Assembly: GCA_015493425.1 (NCBI GenBank)
Contig: WGDG01000280.1
Span: 1-6,563 of the forward strand
Direction of reading: 5' to 3'
Origin: Sulfurovum sp.
GTDB taxonomy: Bacteria; Campylobacterota; Campylobacteria; Campylobacterales; Sulfurovaceae
Length of the DNA: 6,563 nucleotides
Shown here: positions 1 through 5,309 of the stretch, piece by piece
Layout: each line of letters opens with the position of its first letter
How positions within the stretch are numbered: the first letter of the stretch is position 1
The notes under the pieces: generated by a model
What the model saw: only the letters and a program-made list of their open reading frames with translations
Databases searched by the model: none
Told to the model about the DNA's origin: nothing
Made by a program: the position numbers and the translations under genes

Positions 1-424
1 AGCGTGCACCGTGCAGCAGTGCCGAAGCAGCCAGTACCAGTTGTGATTCTCCCGAGCTGAGTGTTTGGCAGGGGTGATCTTGAAGATGTGCAATCTGCAG
101 CCTCTTCAGTACGTCACCAATATACAGTGCCGTGTCAAAGTGGCTCAGTGCCAACAGCTCCTCTACGCGCATATGGGCATCAAATATCTCCAGTTTGGAG
201 GGGATGTAGTTGACCGTTTTGGCGCGTGCAGTGCTGTGCAAATGGCGGAGCGATTTGCCGTCTATAGTGACAGCATCAGAGTCAATGAGCCCGCAGAGTA
301 CTTTGGCAAGGGTTGTTTTGCCTGCACCGTTGGCACCGAGGATGCATAGATGGCTGCCTGTTTCAAGTCCAAAAGAGATGTTGTGAAGTATCTCGTCACT
401 ATAGTCAGTGATGTGCAGCGGCAT
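1..424 (-). CDS. ABC transporter ATP-binding protein (BtuD/FecE-type), 3' end cut by window edge
   Basis: ATPase subunit of an importer of the B12/iron-chelate class; it would sit on the cytoplasmic face of a BtuC/FecD-type permease and power uptake of the ligand delivered by the adjacent binding protein. Translating the minus strand from the ATG at 424 gives 141 residues before the edge. The Walker A loop GANGAGKTT is at residues 30-38 and the ABC signature LSSGE at 122-126; Walker B, D-loop and H-loop would lie outside the window. At the usual Q-loop position the sequence reads NYIPSKLEIF, so the expected Gln is replaced by Ser76. The start is supported by an AGGGAG Shine-Dalgarno seven bases upstream and by the strand beginning close to Walker A, as in this family. 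The first 20 bases overlap the end of the binding-protein gene, implying translational coupling. Family assignment is secure; the substrate is inferred from the neighbours only. Confidence 0.9.
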   Translation of the reverse strand, partial: MPLHITDYSDEILHNISFGLETGSHLCILGANGAGKTTLAKVLCGLIDSDAVTIDGKSLRHLHSTARAKTVNYIPSKLEIFDAHMRVEELLALSHFDTALYIGDVLKRLQIAHLQDHPCQTLSSGESQLVLAASALLHGAR

Positions 425-1232
425 GGAGTATCTCCCTGAAATCTTTTAAAAAGTAAACCAGCCTGTTGCTTGGAATCCCGCTGTAGTCTTTGTCTATGAG
501 GTAAATATCGCCTTTTTTGGCTGCGGTAATGGGCAGTGTGCGCCACGGCGCGATGACATCTTCTTTTGCAAGGTGCTTTCTGTCCAGATCGTGTGCCAGC
601 ACAATGACAATATCCGGGTTGAGTGCGATAATGTTCTCACGACTGAGCACCGGCTGTCCTTTGCGTGTGGAGTGCAGCGCATTGGTGTTGCCCGACGCGT
701 TGATGATGTCGTCGAAGTAGAGGTTCTGCCCTGCTACAAAGATGTTGCCTTTGATGATACGGTTATAGCCAAAGACGATGAGGATCTTTTTGCCCTTGAC
801 GATACCCTTGGTATTGGCAAGTGCATCGGCAATGGCATGGGTAATTTGGGCTGCCTCTTTTGTGTGCCCCAGCCGTTTTCCAAGTAGCGTGATCGCCTGC
901 TCAATGTGAGGTAGACGGTCGATGTGTACGGTCATGGTATCGATGCCAAGACGCTGCAGCCGTTTGGCAAGGGCACGATTGTTTGGCTGCATGAGTACCA
1001 GCGTAGGGCGCAGTGCCACAATCTTCTCCAGATCGGGAGAGAAGTACCCGCCGACTTTTGGCAGGGAGCGGGCTGTTTTGGGGTAGGTGCTGTAGATGGT
1101 ATTGCCTACCACTTCATTGCCCGCACCGAGTGCAAAAACAATCTCGTTGATGGCGGGGGAGAGAGTGACGATGCGCTCGTTGGCATAGGCATACAATGTT
1201 AGTAGAAACAGCAAAATTATTTTTAAATGCAT
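405..1232 (-). CDS. btuF: Periplasmic binding protein, BtuF-like (vitamin B12 / metal-chelate ABC importer)
   Basis: A 275-residue class III (TroA/BtuF-type) substrate-binding protein, close to the length of E. coli BtuF (266). Residues 1 to about 17 form a hydrophobic signal peptide ending in AYA; there is no lipobox Cys, so it is probably soluble in the periplasm. The mature part opens with ERIVTLSPAINEIVFALG, matching the BtuF start (RVITLSPANTELAFAAG), followed by YSTYPKTA and a long bridging-helix region. Glu69 (in DLEKIVAL) and Glu199 (in LSRENIIAL) align with the two BtuF glutamates known to dock on permease arginines, so an ABC permease partner is expected. The gene lies 129 bp downstream of the btuB-like receptor, with two palindromic repeats between them, and overlaps the ATPase gene by 20 bp. 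There is no strong Shine-Dalgarno; the only candidate (GGGATGGA) is partly formed by the adjacent repeat. B12 is the likely ligand, but heme or siderophore cannot be excluded. Confidence 0.87.
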   Translation of the reverse strand: MHLKIILLFLLTLYAYANERIVTLSPAINEIVFALGAGNEVVGNTIYSTYPKTARSLPKVGGYFSPDLEKIVALRPTLVLMQPNNRALAKRLQRLGIDTMTVHIDRLPHIEQAITLLGKRLGHTKEAAQITHAIADALANTKGIVKGKKILIVFGYNRIIKGNIFVAGQNLYFDDIINASGNTNALHSTRKGQPVLSRENIIALNPDIVIVLAHDLDRKHLAKEDVIAPWRTLPITAAKKGDIYLIDKDYSGIPSNRLVYFLKDFREILHAAAHH

Positions 1233-1240
1233 CTATCCAT

Positions 1241-1271
1241 CCCGTAGGGTGTTGTCCCCTGACAACACCTT
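1241..1271 (+). repeat. REP-like palindrome R1 (forward), btuB-btuF intergenic
   Basis: Short repeat beginning CCCGTAGGGTG with a perfect 9-bp hairpin: GGTGTTGTC (1248-1256), loop CCCT (1257-1260), GACAACACC (1261-1269). It is the inverted partner of R2 at 1306-1331: positions 1247-1270 match the reverse complement of 1307-1330 at 23 of 24 bases, with a 36-bp spacer. The repeat ends eight bases before the btuF start codon on the minus strand. A TTTT run follows on the plus strand, but no plus-strand gene reads into it. Confidence 0.9.
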
Positions 1272-1305
1272 TTGCTATATTTAGGCTTGCTGTGCGTTTT
1301 GACGA

Positions 1306-1331
1306 TGGGTGTTGTCAGGGGACAACACCCT
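1306..1331 (-). repeat. REP-like palindrome R2 (reverse), btuB-btuF intergenic
   Basis: Perfect 10-bp hairpin: GGGTGTTGTC (1307-1316), loop AGGG (1317-1320), GACAACACCC (1321-1330). Read on the minus strand it is nearly identical to R1, including the CCCT loop, so R1 and R2 form a head-to-head REP doublet (REPIN-like). It begins about 30 bp after the btuB stop codon. There is no U-tract after it on the minus strand, so it does not look like an intrinsic terminator for btuB. Confidence 0.9.
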
Positions 1332-1361
1332 GCACCTTTGTACACACAAATACCTATACGC

Positions 1362-3182
1362 TTATATCTTGCCTCTGATACCGAAGTAGAAGGCTCTTGG
1401 ACTTGTTGCATAACCGTCTACTGTCTGGTAATATTTGTCACCGGCATTTTCGATTTTACCATAAACCTGAATGGCATCGGTGATTTGATAGTCTGCTGTC
1501 AAACTGATGAGAGTGTATCGTCCCGTCTGTCGTCCCTGTTTGTCGGCTCTGTCATAGCGCTCACCGACATACTGTACTTCTGTTCCAATGTGCAGGTTTT
1601 CTATACCATAGTAATCGAGTGCAAGATTGAATGTCTCTTTTGCCCGGCGTCCAAGTGTTTCATCCTTGTCATTTTTAAAACTAAAAAGATGTGTATAATT
1701 GGTGTTAAGTAGCAGGTTTTCAACAATTTCGTTTTGATAAGCAAGCTCGATACCATCAATTTTGGAAGTACCGTCGATGTTGGTATATGTATACGTTCCC
1801 ATATCGAAGTCGATCATGTCATCAATTCTGTTGTTAAAGTAGGTAGCTTTAAAACCTTTGTAAGCAACAGTGACATCATAGCTGTGGATATTCTCCGGGA
1901 TGAGGTTTGGGTTGCCGAACATGGAGTAAAGGTTGTACATTGTCGGCACATTGTAAGCTGTACCATAGTTAAATGAGGTAGTCAGCCCTTTAATGTGACT
2001 GTGGATATGTTTGAGGCCTATTTTTCCTGTAGTTTTGTTTTTGAAGTCACTGAAATTATCATGGCGTAGAGATTCTGTCAGAATAGTTGTGCCACCAAGG
2101 AAGCCTTCAAAAATATTGGTGTTGGTTGCAAAAATTCCTGTGGAGTCGTAACGTTTGCCAATATCGTCTTCATGGCTGTATTTCTTTTTGTCGACACCTA
2201 CAAGGATAAAATCTTTGGTACGGTAAGCAAATTTGGAGTTGACACCAAACTCATCTATTTTACCGTCAAAGTTGGGTGTACCAAAGATACCGGCATCCGG
2301 ATAATAGCGGCTGAAGTCAGAACGCTGTGCATACATATTCAGCTCTTCAACACTGTCTTTGTGGTGAAAGTTGAGTTTTGTAAACCTGTAAGTACTTTCT
2401 AAATGATAGGCACCATCCGGATCGCCAAACGGGTCTGCGTCACCATTGCCTTCAATACGCGTATGGGAAAGTGAAAGCTGGTTATTGGTGTCAATATTGA
2501 TTCCCGCTTGTACGTTAAGGGTTCTGTTTCGGTAAGGATCATCCTCATACTGATCAATATCTTTGCCATAGGGAGCCTGTGCCGTAAATCCGTTTGTATC
2601 GACCACGTCATAGGCAACTTTAAGGTAGTAAGTATCGGTCGCATGTGAAACGGATGCACCGTATTTCCATGTATCGAAACTGCCTCTTTCCACATGTGCG
2701 GAAGCATGGGTGCCTTTTTTTGCTTTTTTGGTGATGATATTGATGACACCGGCACTGGCATCGGCACCCCAGATGCCTGACTGTGCCCCTTTGACCACTT
2801 CGATCTGGGCAATGTCATCGACCATCAGGTCTGCCCAGGGTGCGCCGTTTAAGGAGGTTGGATCATTGTATCGGACGCCGTCGATGAGGACGAGCGTATG
2901 TTTACTGTCCATTCCGCGCAGATATACCGAAGTATTTTTCCCAAGTCCGCCGTTGCTCACAACGGAGATACCTGCAACTGAGCTCAATGCCTGTGCTACG
3001 GTGGTGTAACCTCTGTCCTCAATCTCTTTGTCTGTAATGACAGTGACATCCGAGGTGACTTCATCAAGTGTCTGTGTTGTTTGTGCGGGAGTGGTGACGG
3101 TAATTTCACCGAGGTTTTCATCAGCAAAAAGGGTCTGTGTCAGCAGTGCTGCTGCAACAAGACTAAGTGTGGTTGTTTTCAT
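1362..3182 (-). CDS. btuB: TonB-dependent outer-membrane receptor, BtuB-like (vitamin B12 receptor)
   Basis: A 606-residue outer-membrane beta-barrel that takes up a large scarce ligand using TonB/ExbBD energy. Residues 1-19 form a signal peptide ending LFA, followed directly by a TonB-box-like EITVTTP (25-31). The plug domain (about 40-155) has the family motifs SVYLRGM (84-90), VLIDGVRYNDP (97-107), IEVVKG (126-131) and GADASAGVINIITK (138-151). The barrel resembles E. coli BtuB over long stretches: GNPNLIPEN, RIDDMIDFD, LGRRAKETFNL and a GKIENAGDKYYQTVDGY close, with an acidic loop (DIDQYEDDPY) where BtuB binds calcium. The start at 3182 is chosen because it opens the signal peptide and has AAGGA eight bases upstream; the frame stays open 16 codons further, but that part runs into a palindromic repeat. 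The BtuF-like and ATPase genes follow on the same strand. B12 is the best substrate guess; other corrinoids or chelates are possible. Confidence 0.88.
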   Translation of the reverse strand: MKTTTLSLVAAALLTQTLFADENLGEITVTTPAQTTQTLDEVTSDVTVITDKEIEDRGYTTVAQALSSVAGISVVSNGGLGKNTSVYLRGMDSKHTLVLIDGVRYNDPTSLNGAPWADLMVDDIAQIEVVKGAQSGIWGADASAGVINIITKKAKKGTHASAHVERGSFDTWKYGASVSHATDTYYLKVAYDVVDTNGFTAQAPYGKDIDQYEDDPYRNRTLNVQAGINIDTNNQLSLSHTRIEGNGDADPFGDPDGAYHLESTYRFTKLNFHHKDSVEELNMYAQRSDFSRYYPDAGIFGTPNFDGKIDEFGVNSKFAYRTKDFILVGVDKKKYSHEDDIGKRYDSTGIFATNTNIFEGFLGGTTILTESLRHDNFSDFKNKTTGKIGLKHIHSHIKGLTTSFNYGTAYNVPTMYNLYSMFGNPNLIPENIHSYDVTVAYKGFKATYFNNRIDDMIDFDMGTYTYTNIDGTSKIDGIELAYQNEIVENLLLNTNYTHLFSFKNDKDETLGRRAKETFNLALDYYGIENLHIGTEVQYVGERYDRADKQGRQTGRYTLISLTADYQITDAIQVYGKIENAGDKYYQTVDGYATSPRAFYFGIRGKI

Positions 3183-3210
3183 TGTGTTTTCCTTGTTTTT
3201 ATTGTATACG

Positions 3211-3238
3211 TCCGTAGGGTGCGTAACCACGCATCTTG
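3211..3238 (+). repeat. REP-like palindrome R3 (forward), upstream of btuB
   Basis: Starts TCCGTAGGGTG like R1, but with a different stem and loop: GGTGCGT (3218-3224), loop AACC (3225-3228), ACGCATC (3229-3235), with one G-T wobble. It is paired in inverted orientation with R4 at 3270-3296 (21 of 27 bases match). It would lie in the 5' leader of btuB if transcription starts upstream, but it stops about 17 bases short of the Shine-Dalgarno. Confidence 0.8.
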
Positions 3239-3269
3239 TGGTGTTTGTTCTGAATATGTAACATCATGA

Positions 3270-3296
3270 AAGGTGCATGGTTATACACCCTGCGGG
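3270..3296 (-). repeat. REP-like palindrome R4 (reverse), upstream of btuB
   Basis: On the minus strand it reads CCCGCAGGGTG followed by the hairpin GGTGTAT, loop AACC, ATGCACC (7 bp with one G-T wobble). It matches R3 in inverted orientation with a 31-bp spacer, so the two could also fold into one long imperfect hairpin. It shares the AACC loop with R3, whereas R1, R2 and R5 have CCCT. Confidence 0.75.
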
Positions 3297-3305
3297 TTCA
3301 TTGAA

Positions 3306-3311
3306 ATAATA
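3306..3311 (-). promoter_or_regulatory. Candidate -10 element (TATTAT) for btuB
   Basis: The minus strand reads AATTAAATATTATTTC, with TATTAT matching the sigma70 -10 consensus at five of six positions inside an AT-rich stretch just after the small ORF. Campylobacterota promoters usually lack a clear -35, and none is seen here. Use of this site would give a leader of roughly 115 nt carrying the R3/R4 inverted pair. A second weak candidate, TACAAT (3201-3206, minus), would leave a leader of only about 12 nt. Confidence 0.3.
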
Positions 3312-3323
3312 TTTAATTGGGAT

Positions 3324-3482
3324 TTAGTCGGCAGGCGGTGCCGTTTTGTGAGGCAGGGGAGAGTATGCCAGTTTGTGGTACTGATAGTTGCTGTCAAGCA
3401 TGCAGAGCTTGTGCAGTGTCGAGTACATCGCAATAATGGCAAGGGAAAAGTACCGTCTGGTATAGCCTCTTAAGTGTTTCAT
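3324..3482 (-). CDS. Possible small protein (52 aa), unrecognised
   Basis: I do not recognise a family. The frame from the ATG at 3482 encodes 52 residues starting MKHLRGYTRRYFSLAIIAMY: a basic N-terminus, one short semi-hydrophobic stretch (about residues 10-30, too mixed for a confident membrane helix), then a tail with several Tyr and His and a Pro-rich end. Third codon positions are fairly GC-rich, as expected for coding DNA in this window. Against it, no Shine-Dalgarno precedes the ATG, and a TAAAAT element ends only seven bases before it, so expression would have to be leaderless or start further up. The frame is open upstream to 3581, but that would overlap the dapD promoter and start. 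It lies upstream of btuB on the same strand, 141 bp before its start. Confidence 0.4.
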   Translation of the reverse strand: MKHLRGYTRRYFSLAIIAMYSTLHKLCMLDSNYQYHKLAYSPLPHKTAPPAD

Positions 3483-3489
3483 GGCGCGC

Positions 3490-3495
3490 ATTTTA
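3490..3495 (-). promoter_or_regulatory. Candidate -10 element (TAAAAT) for the leftward small ORF/btuB unit
   Basis: The minus strand reads GTGTAAAATGCGCGCC and then the ATG at 3482. TAAAAT matches the -10 consensus at five of six positions and is preceded by TG, as in an extended -10. Initiation about seven bases on would fall at or one base before the start codon. No -35 was identified. Confidence 0.35.
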
Positions 3496-3517
3496 CACGA
3501 ATTTAAATAAATCCGAG

Positions 3518-3523
3518 TATAAT
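3518..3523 (+). promoter_or_regulatory. Candidate -10 element (TATAAT) for dapD
   Basis: A perfect TATAAT lies 36 bp before the dapD start codon, giving a leader of roughly 30 nt that contains the Shine-Dalgarno. A second perfect TATAAT at 3533-3538 would leave a leader of about 15 nt. No good -35 at 16-18 bp is visible, which is usual for sigma70 promoters in Campylobacterota. On the opposite strand the same bases contain TATACT (3516-3521), so the element may be bidirectional. Confidence 0.55.
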
Positions 3524-3559
3524 CCTCCACATTATAATTATCATTTTTTAGGAGTATGT

Positions 3560-4753
3560 ATGGCAATCGAAACATTGACAAGCACAGATGAATTCAAAAG
3601 ACTGGATTCAGAGACAACGGCACAAGAGGGGTACAGAGAGCCGCTGGCGTTCGGTATTGCACGTGTAGACAGAGGACAGAAGAATGCAGAGAAAATCCTT
3701 CAGGCAAGTTTTCCTCTGATTAACTGGAAAGAGAACTTCGGTTCGGCGGCAGTCTTCATCAGAGCGCTGCAGGAAGCCAAGTGTAACGTAGACTTTGGCG
3801 GCAGTGAGTTCGTCGCGACAATTAATGACAACTTTGTTGCCAATGCGATGGCGGCATTTGCACCATACATCCCCGAAGCAACAGGCGATGCACATAAAAA
3901 TGTACAGGTTATTAAAACACTTGCGGCAATGGAAGACATTGGTAAAGACTACCGTATTGTATTTCTTTTTGAAGATGCAGCTCCACAGAGTGTAGAAGCT
4001 GTTTACCTGAAACTCTATGCGCTTTCTTTGAGAAAAGCAGAGCTTCGCAAGGTGAACCTAAACGGGGCGTTCGGCATCCTCTCCAACGTCGCATGGGTAG
4101 GCAATACACCATACGAGCTTGAGTGGCTCAGAGAGAACGAGATCGAGATGAAGCTGAACGGTACCTACCCTGCGGTTGATTCGGTAGACAAATTCCCAAG
4201 ATTCCTGCAGCACATTATTCCTGATGACAATACTCGAATTCTTGACAGTTCCAAAGTCCGTATGGGTGCGCAGCTTGCGGCAGGTACGACTGTGATGCCG
4301 GGTGCAAGTTACATTAACTTCAATGCCGGAACACTCGGTCCTGTAATGGTAGAGGGGCGTATCAGCTCTTCAGCGATCGTTGGCAGCGGTTCTGATGTGG
4401 GCGGAGGTGCGAGTATCCTGGGTGTACTCAGCGGTACGGACGGCAACCCGATCAGCATCGGAGAGAACACCCTGCTGGGTGCCAACTCCGTAACCGGACT
4501 GCCGCTGGGTGATGCTTGTATCGTCGATGCGGGTGTAACTGTACTTGCGGGTACCAAAGTGAAGATAGCACCTGAAGAGCTTGAAAAGATCAAAGCAGCC
4601 AACCCTGATGCAAAACTGGAAAACAAAACAACCTTCAAAGGTGAAGAACTCCAGGGACTCAACGGTATTCATTACCGACAGGACTCTACAACCGGTGAGA
4701 TCATCGCGCGTAGAAGTACACGTGAAGTCAAACTCAATGAAGAACTACATTAA
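3560..4753 (+). CDS. dapD: 2,3,4,5-tetrahydropyridine-2,6-dicarboxylate N-succinyltransferase (DapD, long type)
   Basis: Cytoplasmic enzyme of the succinylase branch of lysine and meso-diaminopimelate synthesis: it transfers succinyl from succinyl-CoA to tetrahydrodipicolinate (EC 2.3.1.117). The 397-residue product is the long form found in Campylobacterota, distinct from the 274-residue E. coli form and more like the actinobacterial form in its core. Residues about 1-225 are the N-terminal domain, and about 230-335 a left-handed beta-helix of hexapeptide repeats containing YINFNAGTLGPVMVEGRIS and GSGSDVGGGASI. Glu265 in VEGRIS aligns with the active-site glutamate of mycobacterial DapD. A C-terminal extension of about 60 residues follows. 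The start has AGGAG (3550-3554) five bases upstream; an ATG at 3556 is out of frame. The end overlaps the next gene by 17 bp, so it probably leads an operon with the two small paralogues and the S4 gene. Confidence 0.95.
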   Translation: MAIETLTSTDEFKRLDSETTAQEGYREPLAFGIARVDRGQKNAEKILQASFPLINWKENFGSAAVFIRALQEAKCNVDFGGSEFVATINDNFVANAMAAFAPYIPEATGDAHKNVQVIKTLAAMEDIGKDYRIVFLFEDAAPQSVEAVYLKLYALSLRKAELRKVNLNGAFGILSNVAWVGNTPYELEWLRENEIEMKLNGTYPAVDSVDKFPRFLQHIIPDDNTRILDSSKVRMGAQLAAGTTVMPGASYINFNAGTLGPVMVEGRISSSAIVGSGSDVGGGASILGVLSGTDGNPISIGENTLLGANSVTGLPLGDACIVDAGVTVLAGTKVKIAPEELEKIKAANPDAKLENKTTFKGEELQGLNGIHYRQDSTTGEIIARRSTREVKLNEELH

Positions 4754-5003
4754 GGGATACATCATTAACGACGAAGACAAACAACTGCTCAAACAGGTGA
4801 CACTGCTTGGTATTATGAACCGTAAGCCTGATGAAACACTCGATGAGGTGATGCATGTACTGGTAGGAACCGGTATGTATACCCTCAAAGAGGCAAAAGG
4901 AATATTTAAAGAGCTCAAAGCGGACAAATATCTTCTCGATGGGCAGTTGACACTCAAGGGACTCACCGAAGCCAAAGCAGCTGAGGCGATGTTCAAGCAG
5001 TAA
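4737..5003 (+). CDS. Small conserved-looking protein, paralogue A (possible winged-helix fold)
   Basis: An 88-residue protein of unrecognised family whose body (about residues 10-88) is roughly 53% identical to the protein encoded directly downstream, sharing EDK-LLK-VTLLGI near the start and AEAMFKQ at the C-terminus. The pattern of short helices (LLKQVTLLGI, TLDEVMHVLVGTG, LKEAKGIFKELKADKYL) followed by GQLTLKG suggests a small helix-turn-helix or winged-helix domain; this is a guess from pattern only. The ATG at 4737 overlaps the dapD end by 17 bp and has only a weak Shine-Dalgarno. An alternative start, ATT at 4764, has AAGGGA six bases upstream and aligns exactly with the Met of paralogue B (79 residues). 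The frame is open further upstream inside dapD, but that part has no support. It is probably co-transcribed with dapD. Confidence 0.78.
   Translation: MKNYIKGYIINDEDKQLLKQVTLLGIMNRKPDETLDEVMHVLVGTGMYTLKEAKGIFKELKADKYLLDGQLTLKGLTEAKAAEAMFKQ
4752..4757 (+). promoter_or_regulatory. Shine-Dalgarno-like AAGGGA pointing to an ATT start
   Basis: AAGGGA overlaps the dapD stop codon and lies six bases before an in-frame ATT (4764-4766) that aligns with the initiator Met of the downstream paralogue. The upstream ATG at 4737 has no comparable site. This bears on whether paralogue A has 79 or 88 residues. Confidence 0.35.
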
Positions 5004-5021
5004 GATGTGAAGGAGTGCACC

Positions 5022-5264
5022 ATGAACAGTGAAGATAAAAAACTTCTCAAACGTGTGACACTGTTGGGTATTCTCAAGAAGCAGAAAGGTGAATCGCTTG
5101 AAGAGGTGATAGACTCTCTAATAGCGACGGGAAGCTACTCGCCTGCTGAAGCAAAGAAGCTTGTGAATGAACTTAAACGTGACGGACTTATCAACAAGAT
5201 GGGAAACCTGACAATGAAGGGAAACAAGTTCGCAAAAGAAGCCGAGGCGATGTTTAAGCAATAA
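5022..5264 (+). CDS. Small conserved-looking protein, paralogue B (possible winged-helix fold)
   Basis: An 80-residue protein starting MNSEDKKLLKRVTLLGILKK and ending AEAMFKQ, a tandem duplicate of the preceding gene: about 42 of 79 aligned residues are identical with a single one-residue gap near GNLTMKG. The start is well defined by GAAGGAG (5009-5015) six bases upstream; a GTG at 5007 lies in frame but overlaps that site and is unlikely. The predicted order is helix, helix, helix (SPAEAKKLVNELKRDGLI), then a short strand-like NLTMKG and a final helix, reminiscent of winged-helix DNA-binding proteins but with no diagnostic motif. It is basic and has no signal peptide or membrane segment, so it is probably cytoplasmic. 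The gap from paralogue A is 18 bp, consistent with one transcript from dapD. Function is unknown. Confidence 0.85.
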   Translation: MNSEDKKLLKRVTLLGILKKQKGESLEEVIDSLIATGSYSPAEAKKLVNELKRDGLINKMGNLTMKGNKFAKEAEAMFKQ

Positions 5265-5271
5265 TATCTAA

Positions 5272-5295
5272 AGGTGTTGTACCCTTACAACACCG
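5272..5295 (+). repeat. REP-like palindrome R5 (single copy), between paralogue B and the S4 gene
   Basis: Perfect 9-bp hairpin: GGTGTTGTA (5273-5281), loop CCCT (5282-5285), TACAACACC (5286-5294). It differs from R1 only at the closing base pair next to the loop (C-G in R1, A-T here), a compensatory change that keeps the stem; it also lacks the leading CCGTAG. It lies eight bases after the stop of paralogue B and ends before the AAAGGA Shine-Dalgarno of the S4 gene. No T-run follows, so it is not an obvious terminator. Confidence 0.85.
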
Positions 5296-5309
5296 AATAA
5301 AGGAAATCC

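Noticed and set aside
1248..1273. Intrinsic terminator on the plus strand (hairpin plus TTTT)
   Set aside because: No plus-strand gene reads into it, the T-run is short, and the hairpin is a member of the palindrome family.
2399..2818. 139-codon minus-strand frame inside btuB
   Set aside because: It is a shifted frame of btuB on the same strand with no ribosome-binding site and a low-complexity, non-protein-like composition.
3183..3230. N-terminal extension of btuB to an upstream ATG at 3230
   Set aside because: The 16 extra codons run through palindrome R3, have no ribosome-binding site and would precede a well-formed signal peptide that starts at 3182 behind AAGGA.
3300..3317. Fur-box-like AT-rich dyad (ATTGAAATAATATTTAAT)
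   Set aside because: Only an imperfect dyad in AT-rich DNA that also contains a -10-like element; the match to a Fur consensus is too weak to call.
3329..3347. GC-rich hairpin CGGCA/TGCCG followed by TTTT on the plus strand
   Set aside because: The stem is only 5 bp, no plus-strand transcript is expected upstream, and it lies within the end of the small minus-strand ORF.
3183..3559. Cobalamin riboswitch upstream of btuB
   Set aside because: No B12-box-like GCCACTG or the expected multi-stem core was seen on the minus strand; the structure present is explained by the R3/R4 palindromes.
4309..4662. Antisense frames opposite the dapD beta-helix region
   Set aside because: Shadow frames created by the repetitive, GC-rich codons of dapD; no plausible start signal or domain.
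4581..4736. Upstream extension of paralogue A inside dapD
   Set aside because: It is out of frame with dapD, rich in Lys, Arg, Ser and Thr, not present in paralogue B, and has no ribosome-binding site.
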